Below are positions 18,532 through 28,032 of a DNA stretch of 64,000 nucleotides, piece after piece. The DNA comes from Desulfomonile tiedjei DSM 6799 (GTDB taxonomy: Bacteria; Desulfobacterota; Desulfomonilia; Desulfomonilales; Desulfomonilaceae). The stretch is taken from the NCBI RefSeq assembly GCF_000266945.1, contig NC_018025.1:5336001-5400000 (forward strand). The letters run 5' to 3'. Under the pieces are notes generated by a model. The model worked only from the letters and a program-made list of their open reading frames with translations. It was not told the origin of the DNA and searched no databases. Numbering within the stretch: position 1 is the stretch's first letter; each line of letters starts with the position of its first letter. Position numbers and translations under genes: made by a program.

Positions 18532-20196
18532 TTACCTCTTTATTTGAGGCAAGAGGGCTTTTTCATATACTCTGTAAAGCTTTGTCTTGGAGATTCCGTG
18601 GTCGACCGTGTCCCACGGGAAAATCTCGCCCGATTCGCGTTCTCTGAATGCAAGAAAGTCCAGTTCCGTGCCACGTCCGATGTTTTTCATGACCGGTCTT
18701 TCCGATGACTCTGCCAACAGCATATCAGCAATACGCCTATCTCCTCTGGAAAGGATAGCCTGAATACGGGCATCACGGACAGATTCCTGCCGCAGCACCA
18801 CATTGGGCACTTTCGCAAGGGCTTTCCGGAGGCTGTCGATTCGTTTCTTGAGCACCGATACTGGAGCCATTGCCGCCCATTGAAATGGAGTCCAGGGTTT
18901 GGGCACGAATGGATTCACTTGTACCGCGATGGTACCGATCCTTTTGAGAGGTTTGGAAGCCTCGACGAACACTTTTCGGCATTCAAGCACAAAATCGGAA
19001 ATGAAATCAACATCTTCATCAGTTTCCGTCGGCAATCCGATCATAAAATAAAACCGGATATTGGGAATACCGGCCGATACCAAAAGCTCTACCAGCTCCA
19101 GAAAACGTTCGGACGGGATTTCTTTACCTATTACGCTCTTTAGTCTCGGAGAAGCCGTCTCGGGTGCAAGTGTCGCTGTCTTTTGTCCGGTACGGGCCAT
19201 AAGTTCCGCTATTTCACGTGAAACACCCTCAGGTCGTATGGAAGATAAAGAAAATCTGCCGCCGGCATCCACTATGGTTCGCAGCATGTGTTTCAGCCTC
19301 GGATGGCCGGCCAAATCCGATCCGACAAGGCCGATTCCTTTCCCTGTCGCAAGGGCTTCATCAATTTGATTTTTCAATGGGGTAAGTTCTGCATAGCGGA
19401 CAGGAAGATGAATCCATCCGGACGCGCAGAACCGGCATCCTCTTCCGCACCCTCGGTTAGTTTCAATCAACAGATCGTTTCCAAATTCCGCTTCAGGCGA
19501 GAATAGCACCGACACCGGCACAGAGGATTCTTTGCCTCTACGCTTCACGGCTGCAACTCGTTCGGGAAATCCGGATTCGACCACGATTTCTTCTATCGAT
19601 CCGTCGTTGCGAAAGCGATAGTGATAAGCCTCCGGCACATAAGCTCCCGGAACAGTGCGAAATACCTCACGAAATTCCCGTGCGTCGGGAATACCATTGG
19701 TGAAGAGATCTGCTATTGCGGATGCCAAGCCATTTTCCTGTACGGTCTCGTCCGGTATCTCACCTATGAAGGCCATATCCAGGAACTCTGCCAACGGCTC
19801 CGGATTCATGGACACTGACACTCCGCCGGCAATCACAAGAGGATCGCCTCGAGTTCGATCTTTGCGCAACGGTGGAATCCCGGAAGCACGCAGCATATAC
19901 GGAACATATGGATAATCGTTTTCAAACGGCACACTAAACGCTATCAAGGGATAATCCCTCAGAGGTCTGCCGGTTTCTTCAGATAGGATGCGAGACTCGG
20001 GCTTTCTGCTGTCCGGCGGATCAGGGACAAAGAAGCGCTCCGCAGCAATCAGCGGGTGCGCATTCATCACGTGATATACATGCTGAAACCCGAGATTACC
20101 CATGCCCACCCGGTATGAATTCGGATACACGAGCGCAACAGGGATTGCCTTCCCTCTCGGTTTGCGTACGGCTCCTCGTTCTTGTGATCTGGTCAT
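18532..20196 (-). CDS. B12-binding-type radical SAM protein
   Basis: Starting at the ATG at 20196 the protein has 554 residues; a TTG six codons upstream is possible. The N-terminal part (VALVYPNSYRVGMGNLG) resembles the cobalamin-binding-like region of TIGR03960-type proteins. The radical SAM cluster motif is RGCGRGCRFC, a C-x3-C-x2-C near residue 255, followed by ASGWIHLPVR. Further conserved features are LAPETASPRLK near 345 and the IRFYFMIGLPTE segment near 385. The family is widespread in anaerobes, and its reaction is not established. The 3' end converges on the LysM gene. Confidence 0.88.
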   Translation of the reverse strand: MTRSQERGAVRKPRGKAIPVALVYPNSYRVGMGNLGFQHVYHVMNAHPLIAAERFFVPDPPDSRKPESRILSEETGRPLRDYPLIAFSVPFENDYPYVPYMLRASGIPPLRKDRTRGDPLVIAGGVSVSMNPEPLAEFLDMAFIGEIPDETVQENGLASAIADLFTNGIPDAREFREVFRTVPGAYVPEAYHYRFRNDGSIEEIVVESGFPERVAAVKRRGKESSVPVSVLFSPEAEFGNDLLIETNRGCGRGCRFCASGWIHLPVRYAELTPLKNQIDEALATGKGIGLVGSDLAGHPRLKHMLRTIVDAGGRFSLSSIRPEGVSREIAELMARTGQKTATLAPETASPRLKSVIGKEIPSERFLELVELLVSAGIPNIRFYFMIGLPTETDEDVDFISDFVLECRKVFVEASKPLKRIGTIAVQVNPFVPKPWTPFQWAAMAPVSVLKKRIDSLRKALAKVPNVVLRQESVRDARIQAILSRGDRRIADMLLAESSERPVMKNIGRGTELDFLAFRERESGEIFPWDTVDHGISKTKLYRVYEKALLPQIKR

Positions 20197-20534
20197 GCTT
20201 GAAGTGTAAACCAAACAGTTAGCGTGTTAAAGCTCAAGAGATGGTCTAAAGTCTACCTGGCTCAAGATATCACGGGAACCATGCAATCTGTTTGCCGATC
20301 AGCTTGTTTTTGGTCGGCATGCAAAAGAGTGAAAAACCGGAAAGTTAAGAAGAAGATATTGTAACACAGACCTTCGTGGCACGGTATTGACAAGAGCGCG
20401 CGGTATGATAAACTGTAACAAAAGAGGGAAAGCTTGACAGTAGGCGTCTTAATTGAGATAATTTTCATTTTCTATGTCCAAAAAATCCTGCATTTTTGAA
20501 ATTCCATCAGCGGGTACTCTAAAAGGTTTGAATT
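20197..20534. other. Intergenic region with promoter-like sequence
   Basis: It holds a hairpin (TGCCGA / TCGGCA near 20300-20325) and the promoter candidate at 20387-20414. No gene is supported. Confidence 0.5.
20387..20414 (+). promoter_or_regulatory. Candidate promoter of the three-gene cassette
   Basis: TTGACA (20387-20392), a 16-base spacer and TAAACT (20409-20414), 120 bases upstream of the GTG start at 20535. Confidence 0.45.
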
Positions 20535-21170
20535 GTGCACCCAGTAATAGAGAATTGGAGCATTGTTGTCGCGGGTGTCTGGAACACAGCCATCTTCTCT
20601 CCTCCGTGGATGGGGGGGAAACTCAAAGAACTGTTTGGGTACACACACGTCAGCTTGGAGTTCATGACAGACCAGCGTGGCACACAGGTGAATTTTTCAA
20701 CTGACCATTTTATTGTGAATCCACAGCCATCTGCTCTTATAGTTGCCATGAAACAGATCGACGACAAGAGTCTGTTGTGGGCGGAGCAACTGGTGGAAGA
20801 CCTTCTGCGGACGCTACCCCACACACCCGTGAGCGCCTTTGGTCTTAATTTTGCCTTCACGGATGAAGCACTCAACTCGGAGTTGATTTCCCTTTTTCGA
20901 CTCAGTGATGCTGATCGATTGGCAGAGAATAACTACAGGACCACAAGTCTTTCCATTCAACGTTCATTACAACTGGATGACGCAAAACTGAATGCAATGC
21001 TAACTATGACTGAGGACGATTCATTGTCCGTTCGCCTGAATTTTCATCATGACGTGGCGAATGCAGAAGAAGCGTGGACGCGCTTAACTGGTCGTACGCT
21101 TCTGTACAAAGCTGACGGTTTGAATTTTCTTCAGAATGTCTATGGATTGAGAGTAAAGGGAACGCTATGA
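20535..21170 (+). CDS. Hypothetical protein, first gene of an unrecognised cassette
   Basis: A 211-residue protein from a GTG start with AAAGG ten bases upstream. No family is recognised. There is no signal peptide or membrane segment. The sequence alternates beta-like and helical parts; an LLRTLPHTPVSAFGLNFAF segment near 92-112 looks like a conserved core. The stop overlaps the next start (ATGA), so the two genes are coupled. The cassette lies between a radical SAM gene and mutS with no clear link to either, which suggests acquisition. It is soluble and probably cytoplasmic. Confidence 0.7.
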   Translation: MHPVIENWSIVVAGVWNTAIFSPPWMGGKLKELFGYTHVSLEFMTDQRGTQVNFSTDHFIVNPQPSALIVAMKQIDDKSLLWAEQLVEDLLRTLPHTPVSAFGLNFAFTDEALNSELISLFRLSDADRLAENNYRTTSLSIQRSLQLDDAKLNAMLTMTEDDSLSVRLNFHHDVANAEEAWTRLTGRTLLYKADGLNFLQNVYGLRVKGTL

Positions 21171-21493
21171 CTACTATACCAGAAAGACACACAACCGGTA
21201 CTCTGCAGGAAAATCCGCGAAAGAGCGTGAGTTGTTCCAAGACTATTGATCTTGAAATATTCCAAAAGCCAAGCCTTCTGAGTTCCTGTACTACGCGAAC
21301 AGTCGGAGTTAATGACAAAGCAGTAGCGTTCACCGTAACTACTCGGAAAGATCGAATTGCTGTTCCGTTGGATGTGAATTGGGAGATTCAACGTGCAAAA
21401 AATCTCATAGCAAATAATGTGCATCTGGCCGTTGAGACCACCCACGAAGAGAACGTTTCGACAGAAGCAATCTGTCAGTATCCGATAGAATAA
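21167..21493 (+). CDS. Small hypothetical protein, second gene of the cassette
   Basis: This 108-residue protein overlaps the end of the preceding gene by 4 bases (ATGA). It is polar, with no cysteine motif, signal or membrane segment. The N-terminal 35 residues look disordered. The middle (VGVNDKAVAFTVTTRKDRIAVPL written as two beta-like halves) could form a small beta sheet, and the C-terminus is helical. I do not recognise the family. The size and position would suit an antitoxin, immunity or adaptor subunit, but nothing in the sequence proves this. Confidence 0.6.
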   Translation: MTTIPERHTTGTLQENPRKSVSCSKTIDLEIFQKPSLLSSCTTRTVGVNDKAVAFTVTTRKDRIAVPLDVNWEIQRAKNLIANNVHLAVETTHEENVSTEAICQYPIE

Positions 21494-21518
21494 TCCTCTG
21501 TTAAAATTCTTGAATCCA

Positions 21519-22691
21519 ATGATAGAGCAACTCGAAGGAAAGGCAAAACGTCACTGGACATACCGTGAACTTGCTTCACATGACGATTTGGGCCAAGGTG
21601 ACATTGTGCCTAAGACTTCGAAGTTGGCATCAATATTAGGCCAAAAATGTTCTGAGCAATTAGGAGAAGAGATTACGCATGTGCTAGTGCTGACGCAATC
21701 TTGCGATCTTGTGCGCCGGAAATCTAAATCCTGCAAGGCGCCAGTCATCCTTGTCGCACCGGTCCGTCCTCTTTGGAGTGTTATAATTGATCAAATAGCG
21801 ACTTATCAATCTGATATGGAAGCTTATGCTGGGATATGCCGACAGAGTGCCAAAGCTGAACTTAGGGCATTTTTGGAGAGTCTTATCAATAACAACAAAG
21901 AAGACTATTTTTACCTTCACCCTGACGCAGATGTGGGCATAGCCGACCACTCTTGTGCATATCTTCGTTTGTGTTTCGGGCTTAACGCTGACGAGTATTA
22001 TGACCATCTGAAAGAAAACAGGACGGTGAGTCTGACCGAACCTTTCGCAAATAAGCTTGGATGGCACATGGGATGGCTTTATGCGCGTGTAGGTACAGAA
22101 GACCGGGTGCCTGATCACTCCACCAAGAACGAGTTCGGAAAAATAATCAGCACCTTGCTCCCGAGTGCGTATCCTTGGGTCGATGATGCTAAGCTTAATG
22201 AAGCGATAGAGATGATATCTAATGCGTGCATTAGTGAATGTGGCCTGCCCTCCGCTCCAGAAGAGTTGCTTCAACTGATAGAGATTATGCCAGGGAAGTC
22301 ATCGAAAGACAAGGTGCTCGACAGCATCCGGGCAGTTCTGATGCGCTCTCCAGCCTTCAATGACAACGCGATCATCCAGTTAATTTCTAATACGTTGAAG
22401 AAAGACTCACGAGTAAAACAACTTGCTAATTCCGAGGAACTTTGTCGGAGCATAACTGATCACCTTACACAAAACCGTGTTTTCTCCAATGACATTATTA
22501 TTGAACGGATCAGTAGTCTCCTTAACGCTCACGACCAGTTTGCAACCCTTTCCATTAAGGATGCTTTACTAGAAAAAATATTGTCACAACTCAGAAATAC
22601 TCGCTTCTTGGATAACGATGTTTTTGCTAACAAGCTCTGTAACTTAGTATCTGGGGACCCTCAGTTCAGAAGAGCTATGAAGGAATCATAA
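21519..22691 (+). CDS. Hypothetical protein with TQSCDL motif and three C-terminal helical repeats
   Basis: The ATG at 21519 gives 390 residues; a TTG three codons upstream is equally possible, and neither has a strong ribosome binding site. The N-terminal part has VLVLTQSCDLV at about residue 55, a motif I associate with uncharacterised proteins often near defence genes. The C-terminus (about 265-390) is three repeats of about 42 residues with the pattern F-x-D/N-N-x-I/V-I/F, ending in L-x-x-D-x-x-x-x-x-L: AFNDNAII, VFSNDIII and RFLDNDVF. The first two genes of the cassette are directly upstream, with a 25-base gap. No enzymatic motif is visible. Confidence 0.7.
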   Translation: MIEQLEGKAKRHWTYRELASHDDLGQGDIVPKTSKLASILGQKCSEQLGEEITHVLVLTQSCDLVRRKSKSCKAPVILVAPVRPLWSVIIDQIATYQSDMEAYAGICRQSAKAELRAFLESLINNNKEDYFYLHPDADVGIADHSCAYLRLCFGLNADEYYDHLKENRTVSLTEPFANKLGWHMGWLYARVGTEDRVPDHSTKNEFGKIISTLLPSAYPWVDDAKLNEAIEMISNACISECGLPSAPEELLQLIEIMPGKSSKDKVLDSIRAVLMRSPAFNDNAIIQLISNTLKKDSRVKQLANSEELCRSITDHLTQNRVFSNDIIIERISSLLNAHDQFATLSIKDALLEKILSQLRNTRFLDNDVFANKLCNLVSGDPQFRRAMKES

Positions 22692-22864
22692 CTGCGGATC
22701 TGCCAGTCCCGCATATACATGATCCGCCGTTTCCCATTCCAATTACTCTCTGTGGTTTTATGTATCTCGAGGAACCTACTGAATCAGCCGAGTTTTCGAT
22801 TCGCTGTGGACAGACCGGCTATGACCGGCTATTCTAGCGTGCATCTTTCATTCGGCAGGTCGCG

Positions 22865-25477
22865 GTGATCGAAAGCAATCTGACCCCCATGATGCGGCAG
22901 TACAGGGAGAACAAAGAGCGTCATCCTGACGCGATTCTGCTGTTCCGCATGGGAGACTTCTATGAGATGTTTTTCGATGATGCGATCAAAGCGTCCAAGA
23001 TCCTGGAGATAGCACTCACCTCGAGAGACAAGAACAAAGAGGAAAGCGTCCCTATGTGTGGCTTTCCTCATCACGCTGCGAGTGGTTACATTTCTCGATT
23101 ATTGGCTTCCGGAGAGAGAGTCGCTGTATGCGACCAGATGGAAGACCCAAGAAAAGCGAAAGGCATTGTCCGTCGGGAAGTCACCAGAGTTCTGACTCCC
23201 GGTCTTCACGAAGAATCCGAGATACTCAAAGCGGATGAACATCATTTCGTCGTTGCTCTGGCTTTTCAGGGAAAGGACCTCGCTCTTGCCGCGTTCGATC
23301 TTTCAACAGGTGACCTCCTGGTCACTGAACCTCCTGGAACGGCTCTCGCGTTGCAGGAATTGCAGCGACTGGACCCCAAGGAAGTTCTCGTAGCAGAGCG
23401 TCAGGCGGAAACACTTCAAGCATTCCTGGACAGCTCCCAGTTCTATGTCCATTTCGTTGAGGAATGGATGACTGAACCTCGCTCCTGCAGCGATGTCCTG
23501 AGGCAGCAATACGAAGTGCAGAATCTCGAGGGATTCGGGTTTTCAGATGACTCTGCACCGGCAGTGGCAGCAGGAACGATAATCAACTATGTCAGGCAAA
23601 CGCGATACGAAGCGCCGATCCATCTGAAACCGCCTCGAGTTTATCATCTCGGAAATTACATGGTGCTGGACCGATCGACGACACGAAACCTTGAGATTTT
23701 CACCAATCTCAAAGATGGCGGCACTTCCGGAACATTGCTCAAGCTTCTCGACAGAACTCTTACCGCTATGGGGGCACGTACCATCCGTTCCTGGACTGCC
23801 TATCCGCTGCTCGACCTGAGAGAAATTCATCGGCGGATCGACGCAGTTTCAGCATTTGTGGATTCCACCATAACCAGAGGTGAACTCAGGGACGCTTTGA
23901 AAGGTATTGGCGACCTTGAGCGCATTGCCGGAAAAATAAGCCTGAGAAGCGCAAATCCACGAGATCTCGTATACTTGAGGAATTCCTGTGAAAAAATCCC
24001 GGTAGTACTCAAACTCTTATCGGGAGTAGAATCGGAACTGGTTGGTGAGCTGCGTAATGCAGACGACTTGAGCTACGTAGCCCACGCAATTGCTTCGGTT
24101 TTGGTGGACGCTCCACCGGTATCGCTGAAGGACGGGGGACTGATTAGAGACGGGTACAATCAGGAATTGGACGAATTGCGCAGCATCAGTCACAAGGGGA
24201 AAGAGTGGATCGCTGCCATAGAGGCGAGAGAAAAGGAAGAAACGGGAATTCCCAATCTGAAGGTGGGATACAATCGCGTGTTCGGGTATTACATAGAGGT
24301 AACCAAAAGCTATCAGAGCAAAGTGCCCGCCTCTTATATCCGAAAACAAACCCTGGCCAATGCCGAACGCTACATTACGGACGATTTGAAAGAATACGAA
24401 AACAAGGTGTTGAATGCGCAAGAACGAATAGTCGAAATTGAAGAAGAAATCTTCAACCTGCTCAGGACACGCCTCCTCGAAGTAATTGGAAGAATTCAGG
24501 CAACCGCTTCGGCAATCGGTACTCTGGACGCTATCCTTTCCCTTGCGGAAACTGCAGCAGTGCGAGGGTACGTTCGACCTACCGTTCATGAAGGCGATGA
24601 GATCAAAATTCTGGATGGAAGGCATCCGGTAGTGGAAACCTTCGATTCCCGCGAGACCTATGTTCCGAACGACGTCATTCTGAACCGGACCTCAGACCAA
24701 ATATTGATTATTACAGGTCCCAATATGGCGGGTAAATCGACGTACATGCGGCAAACGGCGCTCATAGTGATCATGGGCCAAATGGGAGGATTCGTCCCGG
24801 CATCCGAGGCTCAGATCGGGCTTGTGGATCGCATCTTCACCAGGATTGGCGCTGCCGATTACCTGGCATACGGTCAGTCCACATTCATGGTGGAAATGAA
24901 TGAAACCGCGGATATACTTCACAATGCTTCAGTCCGTTCCTTGGTGCTGCTGGACGAAGTAGGGCGAGGAACCAGCACCTTTGACGGACTATCCATCGCC
25001 TGGGCGGTTACCGAGTATCTTCACGATCGCGCGGACGGTGGACCCAGGACACTGTTCGCGACGCATTACCACGAACTCGTAGATATTCCTCTGGTAAAAG
25101 AACGGGTCCGCAATTTCAATATTGCTGTAAAAGAATGGAAAGATCGCATAGTGTTCCTCAGGAAAATCGTCCCCGGAGGCTGCAGCAGATCGTATGGGAT
25201 TCAAGTAGCCAAACTGGCAGGGATACCCGATGCAGTAGTCGGTCGGGCTCAAGAAATATTGTCGAACCTGGAAAAGGAAGAATTGGATCCCGGGGGACGA
25301 CCGAGAATTTCTCGAAAACGTGAACCCAAGAAAAAGGCGAATGGACCGCGCCAGGGCGAGCTGTTCGGGTACGCCGGAGACGATTTGATACGAGAGCTTG
25401 AAAAGTTGGACCCGAATACTTTGACCCCTCTGCAAGCCCTTACTCTCCTTTCGGATTGGAAGTCTCGGTACTCATAA
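22865..25477 (+). CDS. mutS: DNA mismatch repair protein MutS
   Basis: A GTG start gives 870 residues, the standard MutS length. Domain I carries the mismatch-contact motif GDFYEMF at about residues 36-42. The connector, lever and clamp domains follow. The ATPase has Walker A GPNMAGKSTYM near 618, LLDEVGRGTSTFDG (Walker B and signature) near 695, and ATHYHEL near 735. A C-terminal tail with a basic KRKREPKKK-like patch and a final dimerisation helix is present. MutS recognises base mismatches and recruits MutL; mutL is not in this window. Confidence 0.98.
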   Translation: MIESNLTPMMRQYRENKERHPDAILLFRMGDFYEMFFDDAIKASKILEIALTSRDKNKEESVPMCGFPHHAASGYISRLLASGERVAVCDQMEDPRKAKGIVRREVTRVLTPGLHEESEILKADEHHFVVALAFQGKDLALAAFDLSTGDLLVTEPPGTALALQELQRLDPKEVLVAERQAETLQAFLDSSQFYVHFVEEWMTEPRSCSDVLRQQYEVQNLEGFGFSDDSAPAVAAGTIINYVRQTRYEAPIHLKPPRVYHLGNYMVLDRSTTRNLEIFTNLKDGGTSGTLLKLLDRTLTAMGARTIRSWTAYPLLDLREIHRRIDAVSAFVDSTITRGELRDALKGIGDLERIAGKISLRSANPRDLVYLRNSCEKIPVVLKLLSGVESELVGELRNADDLSYVAHAIASVLVDAPPVSLKDGGLIRDGYNQELDELRSISHKGKEWIAAIEAREKEETGIPNLKVGYNRVFGYYIEVTKSYQSKVPASYIRKQTLANAERYITDDLKEYENKVLNAQERIVEIEEEIFNLLRTRLLEVIGRIQATASAIGTLDAILSLAETAAVRGYVRPTVHEGDEIKILDGRHPVVETFDSRETYVPNDVILNRTSDQILIITGPNMAGKSTYMRQTALIVIMGQMGGFVPASEAQIGLVDRIFTRIGAADYLAYGQSTFMVEMNETADILHNASVRSLVLLDEVGRGTSTFDGLSIAWAVTEYLHDRADGGPRTLFATHYHELVDIPLVKERVRNFNIAVKEWKDRIVFLRKIVPGGCSRSYGIQVAKLAGIPDAVVGRAQEILSNLEKEELDPGGRPRISRKREPKKKANGPRQGELFGYAGDDLIRELEKLDPNTLTPLQALTLLSDWKSRYS

Positions 25478-25533
25478 AATTGTCTGTCTTGTATAAAGCT
25501 TCACGTTAAATATCTATTAGTTATATTCTTATC

Positions 25534-25562
25534 TTGACCAAATACTTTCACTATGCTATTCT
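25534..25562 (+). promoter_or_regulatory. Sigma-70 type promoter upstream of the TGA-containing gene
   Basis: TTGACC and TATTCT separated by 17 bases, 62 bases upstream of the ATG at 25624, which has its own AAGGAG. Confidence 0.55.
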
Positions 25563-25623
25563 TGCGCAGAATATTAGGCGTAAACCCGGCATAAGCTAGC
25601 GGTTTTCATCAAGGAGACATGTT

Positions 25624-26619
25624 ATGCGATATCAATCATCAAAGTTCGCTATGTGGCTCATTTTGCTCATGCTCATGCTCCCGGTGAGATCCGTGCTTGG
25701 AATATGAGGAGGAACGAATGCTGGCGGGCTCCAGCAGAGCTATCATAATTCCGAAGCATTCGCTCAAGCGCTTACAGGGGATCTGGTTAAACTGCTCCCC
25801 AGAGCTATGGGCACGTATATTTATCAGAATCGGTATGATTACTTCCGAGGGATAACGTTCACGTTGCGGAATATTATGGAAAATCCTGGAAAACAGAAGG
25901 ATTTGGAAGAAGTTCGCAATCAGGCGTACGCGAGACTCATGCGAGACATTCCTTTCTGTATCGAAGCGCTCAAAGGCGGGGAACTCAAACTGGATACTAC
26001 TCCGGGAAACGTTGCGGGTAGACTCGGTCTTATTGCGTACAACACGATTCTGGTTTCCATGCCGGCTTTTCCGGATCTCAAATATCTGGAAGGTTTCGGA
26101 ACCGCGTTGGCAGCAGCAATAAACGATAGTCAGATTGATATATGGATGTACTACGACGGGTACGGGAATTTCAATTCTCTCGGAGAGTTGATGGAACGGC
26201 TACGCGTCCGGGACATGCCGACCTTCATTCGCACTCGCAACGAGACTTTCGCAACCTCCCTTAAAGAAGACATTTTTTCAGTCTTTCGGGCACCCAACCG
26301 TTTTGAAAAACAAATTATCATGTCCGATGTTGACATGAATAACGTGTACAGTACTGCGGTGAACAATCTGCTGGACGTTTACATGTACATCTGGAAATGC
26401 TCCGGAATGGACATGTCACACCCTTCCTATAGCGCTCCACCGGGAACCGTGATTGCCAGGCCAAGCAGGCGAAGGATTCTTGTAGGCGGCGGTGGATCCA
26501 GGATTTCGGCTCCAGCGGCGGCACAGGTAGCGGAAACAGTGTCTCAATCAATAGAGGTATCGCCTGCCGAAGCGGCACCAGTAGCGCCTCCACCACCTCC
26601 ACCACCTTTACAGCCCTAA
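25624..26619 (+). CDS. Exported protein with in-frame TGA at codon 28 (candidate Sec, or Trp nonsense codon)
   Basis: An ATG at 25624, preceded by AAGGAG at 7 bases, opens a signal peptide (hydrophobic MWLILLMLMLP) that runs into TGA at 25705. The same frame then continues without a stop to 26619, giving 331 codons. The mature part has no known fold to me; it begins GGTNAGG and ends in a polyproline tail. TGA is followed after 11 bases by a 6-bp stem (TGCTGG/CCAGCA) with a CGGGCT loop, acceptable for a bacterial SECIS. Alternatively the codon is a TGG-to-TGA change, since a Trp after the signal peptide is typical of zinc phospholipase C-like proteins. Internal initiation at 25807 would lose the export signal. 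Confidence 0.55.
25719..25736 (+). promoter_or_regulatory. SECIS-like hairpin after TGA 25705
   Basis: Six-pair stem with a six-base loop; the loop starts 17 bases after the TGA and has G at its second position. An AGGAGG element overlaps the spacer, which complicates the reading. Confidence 0.35.
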
Positions 26620-26637
26620 TAAGGGAAGCCACTTAAG

Positions 26638-26676
26638 GAAAAAACGCGGTCCCGGATTCAAAGGGCCGCGTTTTTT
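26638..26676. terminator. Bidirectional Rho-independent terminator
   Basis: AAAAAACGCGG..CCGCGTTTTTT flanks a TCCC/GGG inner stem, directly after the gene ending at 26619. Confidence 0.88.
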
Positions 26677-26686
26677 CGTTCTCATG

Positions 26687-26980
26687 CCAATTTGCTTTCA
26701 AAGTTTGACGAAAATCCCTTCTAACTCCATCGGTGCTAACTTATAGCGCTTTTGCTCGTTTGTTCCAGAGGAACAACTGACAATAGGCCGGCGATTCATC
26801 GCCGGATAAGGAAAAACCTGATGATTTTAGAGTCCCGGAGGGACGGCTGATACACAAAATCCCGGCAATGAATTACCGGGCTATTTTCTTCAGTCGCTGC
26901 GGGACAAAGAATGCAGAGAAGTTAGCGCCGATGCCCTCCTTTATAAGGAGGAATGGGGGGATTTTGAATGCAATTGGTGT
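26687..26980. repeat. Repeat family A, copy 3, interrupted by a hairpin array
   Basis: The two ends of a repeat A unit (CAATTTGCTTTCAAAG and GGATTTTGAATGCAATTGG) are separated by about 200 bases. The insert is bounded by the inverted pair CATCGGTGCTAACTT / AAGTTAGCGCCGATG and contains hairpins such as GGCGATTCATCGCC and CCCGGCAATG..TACCGGG. A related array is at 63185-63300. Confidence 0.7.
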
Positions 26981-26987
26981 TAATTTC

Positions 26988-27899
26988 TTAACCCCGAGGA
27001 TGACAGTCGGTGTGCAATTGCTTTAGTCTGTGCCGTGCGACATGGGTATAGATCTCGGTGGTAGAAATGTCAGCATGACCGAGCATGACCTGAACCCACC
27101 TGAGGTCTGCATTGTTTTGGACCAGGTGCGTTGCGAACGAATGTCGAAGGGTATGGGGAGAGATTTCTTTTGTTATCCCTGCCTTTAGAGCATTCTTCTT
27201 TACTATTTTCCAAAAACTCTGTCGGGTCATGGGCTTTCCTCGTCGAGTAACAAACAGAGCGTTGTGTCGCCTGGGCCCCAGCAGACGCGGTCTGACGTGA
27301 TCCAGGTAATTGACGAGCGCCTTCAGGGCAGGAATTCCCATGGGAACGATTCGCTCTCTGGAACCTTTTCCCATAACAGTAACGCAGCCGATTTCCAGAT
27401 CGATACGATGTAGTTCCAGCAAAACCAATTCCGAGACGCGAAGACCACATGCGTAGAGAAGTTCGAACATGGCTCGATCGCGGGATGTTTCAGGGGTGCC
27501 GGTGTCTACCACTGCAAGCAGGGCATCCACTTCATGTATTTCGAGATACTCGGGAATCCTCTTTGGCAGTCGCGGGGTATCCAGATGAAGGGTAGGATCT
27601 TCTTTGAGCAAGCCTCTTTCCGCACAATACTTGAAAAAGGATTTGACGCAGGAGATTTTTCTGGCGCGCGTACGCGGACTGTAGCCTCGTGCAGCCATCA
27701 TAGCCAAAAAGGTGAGGATATTCTCGCGACCGATATCCTTGGGATCGGCTACATTCTTTCTGGTGAGAAAGTCCGCAAATCCTTTCAGATCGGAGCTATA
27801 GGATTCAACGGTCAACTGTGCAAGCCCCACGTCAACGATTAAATGATCCAAAAAACCTGCTATTATGGTATGAAGCACGGATGTGTCTTTAAATCTCAT
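26988..27899 (-). CDS. xerD: XerC/XerD-type tyrosine recombinase
   Basis: The 303 residues contain an N-terminal SAM-like core-binding domain (about 10-95) and a C-terminal catalytic domain. The catalytic residues are visible: Arg in ACGLRVSEL near 150, HTLRHSFATHL (His-x-x-Arg) near 246, GHADIST near 273, and the nucleophile Tyr in EIYTHV near 281. Length and motif spacing are those of XerD, which resolves chromosome dimers at dif. A role as a phage or integron integrase is less likely because no attachment site or phage gene is nearby. No dif-like site was identified in the window. Confidence 0.88.
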   Translation of the reverse strand: MRFKDTSVLHTIIAGFLDHLIVDVGLAQLTVESYSSDLKGFADFLTRKNVADPKDIGRENILTFLAMMAARGYSPRTRARKISCVKSFFKYCAERGLLKEDPTLHLDTPRLPKRIPEYLEIHEVDALLAVVDTGTPETSRDRAMFELLYACGLRVSELVLLELHRIDLEIGCVTVMGKGSRERIVPMGIPALKALVNYLDHVRPRLLGPRRHNALFVTRRGKPMTRQSFWKIVKKNALKAGITKEISPHTLRHSFATHLVQNNADLRWVQVMLGHADISTTEIYTHVARHRLKQLHTDCHPRG

Positions 27900-28032
27900 T
27901 GTTTGCCCCGGGAGATCTTACTTGAATAGCTATGCTCTCCTTTCCGAACCCAAGAAGATAGAGCGAAGGGAATCTACCTCAAGCAGACCTGATGTCAATC
28001 TTTCTGTTCAGGCCTGCGAAATGATACCATTT

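Noticed and set aside
25718-25846. 42-codon frame starting after AGGAGG within the TGA-containing gene
   Set aside because: The strong AGGAGG is attractive, but the frame is short and overlaps a longer one with a signal peptide. The AGGAGG may be coincidental.
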